DNA from: a virus
Virus record (IMG/VR): IMGVR_UViG_3300027082_000001
Coordinates: 1 to 64,000 of that record
Strand: one strand, 5' to 3'
DNA: 64,000 nucleotides
Below are positions 26,301 through 33,916 of this stretch, one piece after another (position 1 is the stretch's first letter; the number at the start of each line of letters is the position of its first letter). The notes under the pieces were generated by a model. The model was not told the origin of the DNA. It ran no database searches and saw only the letters and a list, made by a program, of their open reading frames with translations. The position numbers and the translations under genes were made by a program.

Positions 26301-29300
26301 TCTCGAATGTTCTTATCAATAGAAGCATTTTTTCCGATAGCAGATTTTCGAAGAATGACATGAGTCATATTTTCAGCATCAGGAATCCAACCAAGCATAC
26401 GCATTAGAGGACCGTCTCCCAAAGCTTCCAATAGTTTAAGACGAGCTTCATTTACATAATGAGGAATGTTTTGTTCTTGCTTTATAGCATTACGCTCAAG
26501 CTCAGACAAAGATACATTTCCTCTGTCTTGATAAGAAGGAACGTGTTTGATCTTCTTACCAATTGAATACATCTCACGTTTTTCATTGAAAACTTTTTCA
26601 CGAACTGTGTTTGGCACACCTTTTTGAGTACTCGAACGAATACGATCCTGAAGCTCTTTAAGTCGTGTTGTATTCACTTTAATAGAATCTGCAAAAGCAG
26701 TTTCTGTTACAGTAGATTTTTCTCCTGTATCTGGATTTATCACATCATAAGTGTATTGCTCTTTACTTTCGATTTTCAAAAATTCTACGATCTTCATTTT
26801 TTGCAAAGCAGTCAAAAGTTCTGCTGCAAAACCTTGAGCAATGCCTTGAAGATCTGCTTCAGCAGATTGCTCATTAGGTTTCAAGTTCATCAGACGAATA
26901 AAATCATCTGCAAGCTGGTCTTTAAGCTGACTCACTGGCACACTGTTAAGAATGTTTTTCAACATACTTTCATCAATTTCATTGATAGTTGTGCCAAGAT
27001 CCTCAAGTGTATCATCCAACTTATTGGGATCAATTGGATTTGCAGTTGCAATGAAATCTGTAATTACAATTGCAGCCATATCCATAATACGGTTGTCATA
27101 TTGCTTTGTCTCAGGGTTTACAAACGTACCTGCTTGAAACTGAGTAAACTGAACCAGACCATCTTTGATAAAATCAATTACTCTCTTGTATCGACCACCG
27201 TTTCGTACATGTTCTTTGAGACGTTTATTCATAGTTTCTGCCAATTCAGGCAAAAGCTCACGAACTACAGAAACATGTTCCGGATTGAATTCAGCATTCT
27301 CCAGATCAGAAATACTGTTCAGAGGAGCTTCAGTCTTACGAGTCTCATAGTGCTCATCCAGCATAGGATGAGTGACCACCGGGGTTGTTCCAGTGGTTTC
27401 ACCCAAACCAGCTTCATTGTTGATTTCAACAACACCAGTATTGTAGATTTTACGACCAGTTTGGTATTGCTCTTCTAGCCACATTTGACGACCAGCAGCA
27501 TCATCTATACCAACGCGATTGATGTACTCCTCAGCAAATTGAAGCCATTTGGAATATAGATTCCTAGATCTTTCAGAATATCCTCGTTTTTTACTCCATT
27601 CGAGAGTATTTTCTGGTTTCACATTATCTGGGTAATTCCCACCATGAAATTCATCCGCAGACGTTTGCAAGGCCAAGTAATCGTATACCGTTTCTAGGTC
27701 AGCATCAGACAGATTTTCTGGATTTCTATTCAAAAGATTTACAGGTACTTCCGGGACGTGTGTTTCCAAACGATATAGGCCATTTGGAATCTCTGAAGCA
27801 TTTCCATCATAGAGTGGATAATCTTTTATTTCGGGGAAGGTTGATCCTTCAGCGGTATCTCCTCCGTCGGAGGTACTGGTGTCTTCGGTATCGGTTCCCA
27901 ATTCCTCACCCGTCGTAGTCGCGTCCGTCGCTGTCGCTCCGGTCTCGTCTACTCCGTTCTCGGAATCGCTCACCTCTTCGTCAGCCGTTGGGTTTTCACC
28001 TAACAACTGATCAATAAGTTGAATTTTTCGACTCTGTGGAATTTGATCCCAACTACGTTTTGCAGCTTTTTCAATTGTATTATCTGATAGATTGGGAAAT
28101 GCTTCAGAAAGTTCACCTTCTTTTCGTTCTTGAGACAGGTTTTCCCAAATTTCTTTTGCTTGTGTTTCTCGATCTTGATCAGAATTCTTTTCATTATTCG
28201 CTATGAACAAAGAAACATTAGGATCCCATTCCTTATTTTGAATACGATCTTGTGCAATGTCTTCCAAAAGATGAACATTATAATTTTCATCAGAATTAGG
28301 ATAAATACCTGCATTATCCATTGCTTTACGTTCTTTATTTGTAAGTTGAGAACGGTTTAGATCACCCTCTCTAGCAAGCATAAGTACACGTTGAGGAATT
28401 TTTGAATAATCTACATCCTCGCTGGTGCTCGTCGCTTCCTCCCCTTTGGGGTCGGAAGACTCCTCGACACCCGTTGGTTGCTCGGATTCATTTACAGTAT
28501 CAGCAGGTGTCAAAGACACAGGTTCAATTGCAGGCATATTTTCGAAGGTCTCAGGAAATTCTTTCCGGAGAGTGTTGTACACTTCGATCAGATCATTCTG
28601 GTCCTGTGCAACCTGTTGCGCAAATGCAACACTATTGGGGTTGTCCGGAGAGTAAAATACTCCCCGAAGGTTGTTTGAACCAAGGGAAGAGCTTTGAAAC
28701 TTGCCATTCACCAACCCTTCATAGTCTTTTTTGACTCCTTCACGGAGACCTTTCTTATTGGTAAAGCTCTCAGCAACAGAATCGTTCAATGCCTGCACTT
28801 TGTTCTTCATGTGCTGGGCAAAGTTACTCATTTGTTGAGTAACTTGTCGAACAGGAACTACCTCTCCTTTTTGGTTGATGACTGTAGCATCTGCGGGATA
28901 GGCACCTGTCTGTTCCCCGGATTGCACAGCACTCAGGATGTCCCGTGCGAAGTCATTGATGGACCGGTATTTGGCCTTTAGGTCATTGTCGGTCTTTCCT
29001 TCAGCGTGAATTTGCCGTGAAACTCCTTCCACAGTAAGATCACGTTTCTTCGGACGGGACGCCTGAGTGAGATTGATGTTCTCATTGGTCCGGATTTCCA
29101 CCTGTTTCTCAAGGTTCCGGTTCACAATACGACCGATCTTTGAAGCCACACGCACATAACGTGCTTCTTCCGGAGTGAGATCTTCACCCGACTCTTCAAG
29201 AATCTTGTCAGCCACATCTGGATTGACGTTGGCTGGATTGGTTTTCGCCACATTCACAGTGGTGGTGACATCTGCTTCTTCCGGGTTACGGTTCAGATCA

Positions 29301-31255
29301 AGTTTCTCAGCCTTGGCAGAGACATCCTTAGCCACTTTGGATGCCAAAATCCGACCAGCCTTTGTCCGAAGATCCTTCGGGAGAGAACCAACCACAGAAC
29401 GAAGTTTCTGGTATTGAGCAGCAGCATATGCTGTGTCAGCATTTGAAGCTCGGAACTTCCGAGATCCCATCTTGGCAGTGATCCCAATGATGTTGTCCAT
29501 CAGAGAGTTGTTACCACCAGCCACGTCAGTAAAGCTGGCAGACGGAGTATCTGTATCAGGCTGTGATACGATCTTAGAGACCGTATCTTCAAGCTGACCT
29601 GTTTCGACAGCTTCACGCAAACCTTCGGTAATGTTCACCGCAGCTTTCACAGACTGAGTGACTTCTTTGGATGAAGGACGATTCGCATACTCCTGAACCT
29701 GTTCAGAGACTCGTCCACCCACCTCAAAAGCCCGTGTACGAGCTTTGTTGACCATAGGGGCCACACGGTCCACGACAGGCTTGATAGCAGGCCCAGCGGC
29801 TTCAGCAGCCGTACGCAGACCTTCTCCGACAGTTCGGGCTGCATTACGAGCACGAGAATCACCAACAATATCCTGACGAGTAGAGTCATTGTAAGTGGTT
29901 TCATTAAAGAGTGCATCGGCTGCACTGCGAGCAGTATTCGCCCCAGCACGAACAGTACCTACAGTAGTGGCAGGAGCACTCATAACACCTGCCATTCCTG
30001 CACCTGCGATCAAACCAGTCGCAAATTCTTCAGGAGCATTTTCAAAAGTATTTCGATTAGGATCTACTTCTTCTTGAATTGCCAAATTACTTGTAACAGT
30101 TCCACTGAGTCCTTGAAGACTTTCTTCTCCAGCCTGAGAAGCAACTGTACGAGTAGATTTAACCAATCCATTACCTACAAAAGAACCAATTGGAGCAGCC
30201 TCAAAACGACCACCAACAACACCAATACCAGTAGCCATTGGAAAGGACATTTTAAATGACTGCCACCCAGCATCGGCTGCCAACATTTGTTTAGCTTCTT
30301 CAGATGTATGATTTTCCAGTAAATTTTGATACTGAACTGATGTCTCCATAAGTTGATCATGAGACATATTCAGAATTTCATTGACAGTTTGTGAATACAC
30401 ACCAGACGCTTCGCTAACACCAACAGAAGCTGCAATTGCTGATTTTTCTACAGCTTTGGCACCGCGTTCAATTAAACGAGTTCCACGAGTCGGATTTATG
30501 GCATTAGCAAGAATTGCTGCCTTAAATGTGTTTGTACCTGTGACTGCTTGAGAGGCAACCCCAGCAAGTTTGGCACTCGGTCCAAGAGAGCCAATACCTT
30601 GAGCAACAACATCACCAGCTATAGCAGGATCAGAAGCCAACCGTTCTAGATTATTAAGAGTGCCTCGACCAAACCAACTCAATTCATCAATAAATGAAGA
30701 GTCTTTTCCATTATCCGTATCATTATTGTATTGAGCCACATTGTCAGCAGCATCAAGTTCTGCTTCAATCAGCGAAAGCTCACGACGATCTTTGAATTCA
30801 TCAGTATAAAACTGATCCAACCAACTAACAGCGTCTTCTGTTTTCTTTGAAGTGATAGTGGCAAGATCTGAAAATCCTGTATTTTCAGGATCAAAATATT
30901 CATCAACTTTACCAGCACCAGCAAAAAGCAAAGAACCTAAAGAACCAACAGTGTTAGAAAACCCAGACGCCACCCCAATCGCAGTATCATCTAAAATTTC
31001 ACCATTTTGTCTTTTTTGTTTTTCAATCCGGTCTACCTCATTTGAGGTGTAATACTGACCCATGGAAGCAAGATAACCTTCATCTCCGTACTTAGCACGA
31101 ATCTCCAAGTCGTTCATCGACCGCATGTCTTGAATCAGTTCATCTTCGTTTCCGGTATTCCGGTTTCGAGAGACTGCGACTTGTTTTTGGAATTTGGGAT
31201 CCCAAAGACGTTGAGCGATCAATTCGGCTGCAAGAGTTTCGTCGCGTTCAGACAT
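20372..31255 (-). CDS. Virion RNA polymerase (N4 gp50-like) with metallopeptidase domain
   Basis: A 3,627-residue single-ORF protein, close to N4 vRNAP (about 3,500). The central core has the single-subunit RNAP motifs: GGRHHHQG with Arg1679, motif A FEMDGKTNG with Asp1810, motif B R-x3-K-x7-YGS with Arg1918, Lys1922 and Tyr1930, and motif C GIHDGVD with Asp2171. Spacings resemble the N4 mini-vRNAP. It is packaged, injected and transcribes early genes from hairpin promoters. The N-terminal third has Gly/Ala-rich amphipathic segments suited to DNA ejection, then two acidic low-complexity linkers (about 920-950 and 1087-1139). After the RNAP core, LLHEMVHAAT (His2396, Glu2397, His2400) plus Glu2463 (NEFMAYALS) predict a zincin peptidase. 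The core is markedly more AT-rich than its flanks. Confidence 0.95.
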   Translation of the reverse strand: MSERDETLAAELIAQRLWDPKFQKQVAVSRNRNTGNEDELIQDMRSMNDLEIRAKYGDEGYLASMGQYYTSNEVDRIEKQKRQNGEILDDTAIGVASGFSNTVGSLGSLLFAGAGKVDEYFDPENTGFSDLATITSKKTEDAVSWLDQFYTDEFKDRRELSLIEAELDAADNVAQYNNDTDNGKDSSFIDELSWFGRGTLNNLERLASDPAIAGDVVAQGIGSLGPSAKLAGVASQAVTGTNTFKAAILANAINPTRGTRLIERGAKAVEKSAIAASVGVSEASGVYSQTVNEILNMSHDQLMETSVQYQNLLENHTSEEAKQMLAADAGWQSFKMSFPMATGIGVVGGRFEAAPIGSFVGNGLVKSTRTVASQAGEESLQGLSGTVTSNLAIQEEVDPNRNTFENAPEEFATGLIAGAGMAGVMSAPATTVGTVRAGANTARSAADALFNETTYNDSTRQDIVGDSRARNAARTVGEGLRTAAEAAGPAIKPVVDRVAPMVNKARTRAFEVGGRVSEQVQEYANRPSSKEVTQSVKAAVNITEGLREAVETGQLEDTVSKIVSQPDTDTPSASFTDVAGGNNSLMDNIIGITAKMGSRKFRASNADTAYAAAQYQKLRSVVGSLPKDLRTKAGRILASKVAKDVSAKAEKLDLNRNPEEADVTTTVNVAKTNPANVNPDVADKILEESGEDLTPEEARYVRVASKIGRIVNRNLEKQVEIRTNENINLTQASRPKKRDLTVEGVSRQIHAEGKTDNDLKAKYRSINDFARDILSAVQSGEQTGAYPADATVINQKGEVVPVRQVTQQMSNFAQHMKNKVQALNDSVAESFTNKKGLREGVKKDYEGLVNGKFQSSSLGSNNLRGVFYSPDNPNSVAFAQQVAQDQNDLIEVYNTLRKEFPETFENMPAIEPVSLTPADTVNESEQPTGVEESSDPKGEEATSTSEDVDYSKIPQRVLMLAREGDLNRSQLTNKERKAMDNAGIYPNSDENYNVHLLEDIAQDRIQNKEWDPNVSLFIANNEKNSDQDRETQAKEIWENLSQERKEGELSEAFPNLSDNTIEKAAKRSWDQIPQSRKIQLIDQLLGENPTADEEVSDSENGVDETGATATDATTTGEELGTDTEDTSTSDGGDTAEGSTFPEIKDYPLYDGNASEIPNGLYRLETHVPEVPVNLLNRNPENLSDADLETVYDYLALQTSADEFHGGNYPDNVKPENTLEWSKKRGYSERSRNLYSKWLQFAEEYINRVGIDDAAGRQMWLEEQYQTGRKIYNTGVVEINNEAGLGETTGTTPVVTHPMLDEHYETRKTEAPLNSISDLENAEFNPEHVSVVRELLPELAETMNKRLKEHVRNGGRYKRVIDFIKDGLVQFTQFQAGTFVNPETKQYDNRIMDMAAIVITDFIATANPIDPNKLDDTLEDLGTTINEIDESMLKNILNSVPVSQLKDQLADDFIRLMNLKPNEQSAEADLQGIAQGFAAELLTALQKMKIVEFLKIESKEQYTYDVINPDTGEKSTVTETAFADSIKVNTTRLKELQDRIRSSTQKGVPNTVREKVFNEKREMYSIGKKIKHVPSYQDRGNVSLSELERNAIKQEQNIPHYVNEARLKLLEALGDGPLMRMLGWIPDAENMTHVILRKSAIGKNASIDKNIRDVVNLVGSLEGDVSQPIYYPIAISKGGRHHHQGPNAQTNKLLRMLATPTWNTLSFASKNDMDEFWLGVGQATGLIKPEMIDQEAHIKNIQEDFAEDFGPAVVMIKELLEEGSFDADAFATVVGIVDPEVLGAIESVASMEIAKENGESEFRMSQSFEMDGKTNGAANMMVNFGHGLFTPDEWENLKRVGLYLGKKGMTLNDYFKDKTNVDLYQTVSKVGDRMMALGGHRLKPWQKEQRAAAQRLAASIGNFEIVKNSDGTYTYKMTRETAKNPVTKVNYGSGVMGVAIGVADDMLLAFYEKLQTLTEETTIDDVFYAGFEQDMATMGLKLPQEYDENFVFPKEQVENFRKSIMFTIGRVLTDSTREVLGNRIQELNDMLVLSTNIQNRYLQKLFDRRVEQLAEHLANEGKIGRNKKGVPIHGQIPRAEWKKLEEELSQLGPIFVSDDQTLAIGGFQKKLTTFKFSSNFNERLKQPARMRRPDDVGVKAIPYIVIGTGDAMMMNLIFGSKDAPNDVLGIHDGVDVPVGKIKQYAPYVNQQVLKSWDRDVLAMPIMNFEGFLNSISDPDLLQEAESEVIGDFKKETVQTSNAADLLEQMQRRLRENRARKKVMKQMAVSVDQMGGSDVGFTRDGHEWDFHTVNQRIEREMEGRDPDAQEQVKTPVRVLTGKAVLENTRWTEAQKKVVGILKPLMGETRVVFGTLDQLNKWRGEHVAQDGVVLKAKGQYDAANDIVFMTTATGETLLHEMVHAATYNKVLAHYKGETNPAVERLEALMAQFMELDGEKKIREAQAAINRRLVKNTPVANANALNEFMAYALSSSQVRQKLEGTQANILASMKNKVIQLLRRVMGGVPSDMFSQVVFNTRVLNATPVDNGGNGSGGDDGGDGGPSESSGPFGEFTNYWIQNIKDYMAGLAETQDPKLMKTSLDLARAKRVLENLRQAGMLRNNKDKATFKAIYGIVLSDMKLNSNALIGLTKIFGHIEDNLSPEMFGTDSEAGNTYSAVLNALRESKEPSHAVAVLFALSQTSEKFRNALDQIPAPESGPVGDGSLNDFLTKTAAFTMQKLTGSMETNKVPADVLATVAGTIIDHDVEREFRVLKKATETLTAADEYVSGKFTQSADLMRAKNREVQASIRSDTQKYLVAAATFATNYLDKPGTDLTNKAAKRVTHMGIPFLSLVPIRELVSEMVGTDAQNKNVVALLDRVNASVSGMRQAFRQDLPVILDRSFKEAPTKEQWTSMFQTLAKTDFSRMVDLENMKGSMRFMEESGARHAEMQRIETQLQQSLSGSNFQAAIEKGRQLAAYMNGQSVGKLLVRNAYAIGKNLEGDVDQATIDLLDRWITLEAVDKMDSQTREETVRLWQEDPVGILGIVAYLQQLNEAEEAKDISEQARLNGYKGYIPNEGAKNVHITVALDEAEGDMERKGYKKLNISYTGETDSIFPRSYYVSTVRRQGIYSQGVVQNVAMTYRGVDVNTGLTVTGDTAGFISGEDGAIQRIMENQLDESVELENDQEALMPVFGPDGDIIGFERSISQEMIDTHMGRDENLAVMLGAWQGRQVEESLADQYNKQLADELKNIWDNREAGEEATFIDLSKTDDPIYKDSWSLIPQSTKLYMENLFGDDGVMVPKSMVNLSVGYREFSLADMWSGKTRLPKALQATVKGVSERFLGTKAMRILTGGEEILQDTVSTAKDWILIRSLVVPSVNLQANIVQLASRGVPVKTIQKSFRRKLAEVEEYNKNRTKIIELDAKKMLLARNDKQRQIIDDKIKVLEDLNQKMSIAPVLAAGAYKQLVEGLTEMDVEVSSGRIGEYMEAMANKVHPKAGDLAGVGLVSKSTQIYHVANRATQYGDFLAKSIYYDHLIEQGLSEDKALTQMNEEFVNYSVLPGRSRSALEGYGMLWFMAFKLRITKIAMQQLRDNPVRALAVNSALDVGSPVGDNIFTVIGENRLGYATGLGMMFNAPELNPWYNLMNR

Positions 31256-31265
31256 GATATGACAC

Positions 31266-31299
31266 CTTAGAACAGGATTTGTGTGGTTCCTGCTCTAAG
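31266..31299 (-). other. Imperfect hairpin upstream of vRNAP
   Basis: An 11-base arm (31266-31276) pairs with 31289-31299 with one A-C mismatch and a 12-base loop, in the 74-base gap between the lytic transglycosylase gene and vRNAP. The adjacent sequence is AT-rich. It could tune read-through into the giant gene. No convincing -35/-10 pair is visible. Confidence 0.4.
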
Positions 31300-31329
31300 T
31301 GGCATAATACTTATAAACAATCAAGAGAG

Positions 31330-33432
31330 TTAGCGAGATTGCCTGCGACCGTTGCCCCACGGGTGTCCGGGGGCGCGTGGTGCAGGTGCAGGAGAAGATT
31401 CTTCTCTGGCAGTCTCAGGGACAATTTGTGGATTCGGACGCTCAGGTTCCTCATTAGTTTTCTCAGATGTATCTTTTGAGAGTATTGCTGCATCGTTGAT
31501 CAAACGATCCAGACGTTTGCTCAGGTTCTGATAACGCGAATCATCAGTATTACCTGATGCTTCGAAACGATTCATCTGACTGAGAATCTGACGCTGTTGT
31601 AATGCGTTCTGTTCAAGACGGGTTTCAAGGATCTCAATTTCGGTACGAGCACGATCATATTCAGCCATTCGTTCAGGTGTCAGTTGGTCCGCCGCAGCCT
31701 TTACCGCAGCTTTATCAAACTGATTTCTAAGAGTGTTGAGAGTCAGGTCATTGTCGTACCAAAAGCTCGAATACGGATCATCACCCGGATCAGGATTGTA
31801 GACATCACGCATTGCCACAGCAACGACAGCAGGTTCTACTTCCATATCAACCGCATACTCATTAACCAGACGACGCAACATCTCCGGACGATAACTTCCA
31901 AGAGTTTGAGGATCTTCCGGAATACCCAGATCTGTTGCCAGTTGCAGGTGAGGTTGTTCAGCCTGACGATAGCGTTCAACATCCTGCATTGCCCGAAATT
32001 GATCATTACCTGCCAGATTACGATTGGCTTGGGTAATGGCATTCGTCAGAGCTTCATTGATCACAGTATTTTGTGCTTCAGTGGTTCGTCCACGATTGAA
32101 TTCTGCACTCATCGCAGCACTTGATTCGATGTTTTTAATAGCATCAGCAGCCAAATCAGTAGCTTTAGATGTGGAATAGTCTCCACTATCAATCAATTCC
32201 TGTCGAATTGCAGCCTCAGCACTGGCTGCATCACCCGGAATGAAATTATCAGCAGAAACTACGTTCTGCGTGATGCCAGTAACCAAATCAGCAGTATATG
32301 CTGCACGTTGACTGTCAATTTCACCTTGCCCTGCAACCGCTGCATCACGAATAGGATCAATCTTTTCAAGAATTTCTGGACCACTGAAAAGCCCAGTTTC
32401 AATAAGATACCGAGCATAATCAGAACCACCTCGATTAATCGCAGTAGGCTGAAACCCACTTTGTTGAGAGCCAGTGGTATTTCCAGCATGAGTACGAGCG
32501 TAGTCAGAAAGACTGGTTCCATTGTCATCAGCCGGGTTGTATTGACCACCGGACTTTAGATACTGACGCATACCATTAAACCCACCAAGGTGAGCCATTG
32601 CGACCATACCATCACGAGTGATTTCAACACCCCCAATGTTCTGTCCAATATACTTTTCCAAACCATTGGAAGAGATACGATCCTGAATGTCACCGAAGTG
32701 CCAGTCTTCAGCAGCGATCTGAGCACGAATAGCTTCAGGAGTATCTTGACCAAACTGTTCAATGGTCATGTCCGGAGGAACAACACCAGCAGCTTTTGCT
32801 TCTGCAAAGCGAGCACGACCAAACTGAACACGCCCAAAGTGACCTTTACCACCTGCACCTTCAGCGTTGTTACGGGCAGCAAAGTTCCCACCTGATTCAG
32901 TCCGAACCAAGGAAGCAGGAGCAAGACCTTTAGTGAAAGCATTCTGTTCACCTGTAACAAAGAGATCAGCCCCTTCACGCAGTGCATCACGACGTTCAAG
33001 AGTATCTGCACGATTTTCGTTTTTCCAATCAAATTGAGTAGCTTGGCGTCCTTCAGCAGCAGCGGCTCTCCCATCTGCATTCCATGCACGGGTATTTTGA
33101 TCACCAGCAATCTGCATACCTTGACGATTTTGAGCATAGTCCAAGACGTTGCCTTGATGACCCAACATAGTATCCAGCAGGCCAGCAGAGACATTACGGC
33201 CATTCAGACCGCCACTTTTGAACCAAGCATCCAGTTCTTCTTGGGTGTCGATTCCGGCAAGTTCTTGTGCCACTTCCGCATCAAACTTTGATTTCTGACC
33301 TTTATCATACGACTCCAGAATCCCCTGAGCAGCTTCACCTGCTTTGTTGATTCCACTCTGAGCCGTGGATAAAAGGCCAGACACGTTTGGAGACGCGATC
33401 TGAAGTGATTTCCATCCGGGTCCATATGCCAT
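31330..33432 (-). CDS. Internal virion protein with lytic transglycosylase domain (N4 gp51 position)
   Basis: A 700-residue protein. Residues about 170-310 form a goose-type/SLT lysozyme-like domain: LVRTESGGNF with catalytic Glu179, followed by HFGRVQFG and MVAMAHLGGFNGMRQYL, matching the helix pattern of transglycosylases. The rest is helical and Gln/Ala-rich, as in ejected internal proteins. Such enzymes open the peptidoglycan during DNA entry. It lies directly before vRNAP, as gp51 does in N4. The C-terminus is Pro/Arg-rich and basic. AAGGA precedes the start. Confidence 0.8.
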   Translation of the reverse strand: MAYGPGWKSLQIASPNVSGLLSTAQSGINKAGEAAQGILESYDKGQKSKFDAEVAQELAGIDTQEELDAWFKSGGLNGRNVSAGLLDTMLGHQGNVLDYAQNRQGMQIAGDQNTRAWNADGRAAAAEGRQATQFDWKNENRADTLERRDALREGADLFVTGEQNAFTKGLAPASLVRTESGGNFAARNNAEGAGGKGHFGRVQFGRARFAEAKAAGVVPPDMTIEQFGQDTPEAIRAQIAAEDWHFGDIQDRISSNGLEKYIGQNIGGVEITRDGMVAMAHLGGFNGMRQYLKSGGQYNPADDNGTSLSDYARTHAGNTTGSQQSGFQPTAINRGGSDYARYLIETGLFSGPEILEKIDPIRDAAVAGQGEIDSQRAAYTADLVTGITQNVVSADNFIPGDAASAEAAIRQELIDSGDYSTSKATDLAADAIKNIESSAAMSAEFNRGRTTEAQNTVINEALTNAITQANRNLAGNDQFRAMQDVERYRQAEQPHLQLATDLGIPEDPQTLGSYRPEMLRRLVNEYAVDMEVEPAVVAVAMRDVYNPDPGDDPYSSFWYDNDLTLNTLRNQFDKAAVKAAADQLTPERMAEYDRARTEIEILETRLEQNALQQRQILSQMNRFEASGNTDDSRYQNLSKRLDRLINDAAILSKDTSEKTNEEPERPNPQIVPETAREESSPAPAPRAPGHPWGNGRRQSR

Positions 33433-33442
33433 AGTCTATTCC

Positions 33443-33913
33443 TTACAAGCTGTGCTGGTCGATTTCACCCTGAAGCTGGTCTTCAGAGCGTGTACCCGTC
33501 GCATAACGACCACGAATACGATCTTCCAGAGAGGTGTTGTACGTCTGGGTTTGGTTTTCAAGGTTCGTATCCCACTGTTCACGCGCAAAAGCCATCTTTT
33601 CTTTGGCCATCTTGTGAGCTTGGAAACTGGACCACAGATTTCCAAGAACCTTCACACCACCCAGAATCAAACCAGCACCACCATCCTTCGACCAGAAGTC
33701 ATCTTTTGACCAGAAGTTATTGGCTTCTCCAGTTTGAGCATCAACCTGTGGAGTATCGGGAGCCTGAACCGTGACATCTGCAATAGCAGGAGCACCAACT
33801 TGAATGGGTTGTCCCAAGCTCAAACTATTTGCAGCAAACCCAGTCGTTCCCAATTGAGAACCATTGGTTGTTGCATTGTTGTAATTCCCAAAGGAAAGTT
33901 TAGGTGTGGTCAT
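33443..33913 (-). CDS. Small virion protein (N4 gp52 position)
   Basis: A 156-residue protein with a Gly/Asn/Ala-rich N-terminal half, a short hydrophobic Gly-rich stretch (GAGLILGGVKVLGNLW), then a helical basic part. It lies 10 bases before the transglycosylase gene and 3 bases after the 908-residue gene. Position equals N4 gp52, a virion protein gene; the sequence itself shows no enzyme motif. A role in the ejectosome is inferred from neighbours. Confidence 0.7.
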   Translation of the reverse strand: MTTPKLSFGNYNNATTNGSQLGTTGFAANSLSLGQPIQVGAPAIADVTVQAPDTPQVDAQTGEANNFWSKDDFWSKDGGAGLILGGVKVLGNLWSSFQAHKMAKEKMAFAREQWDTNLENQTQTYNTSLEDRIRGRYATGTRSEDQLQGEIDQHSL

Positions 33914-33916
33914 GGC

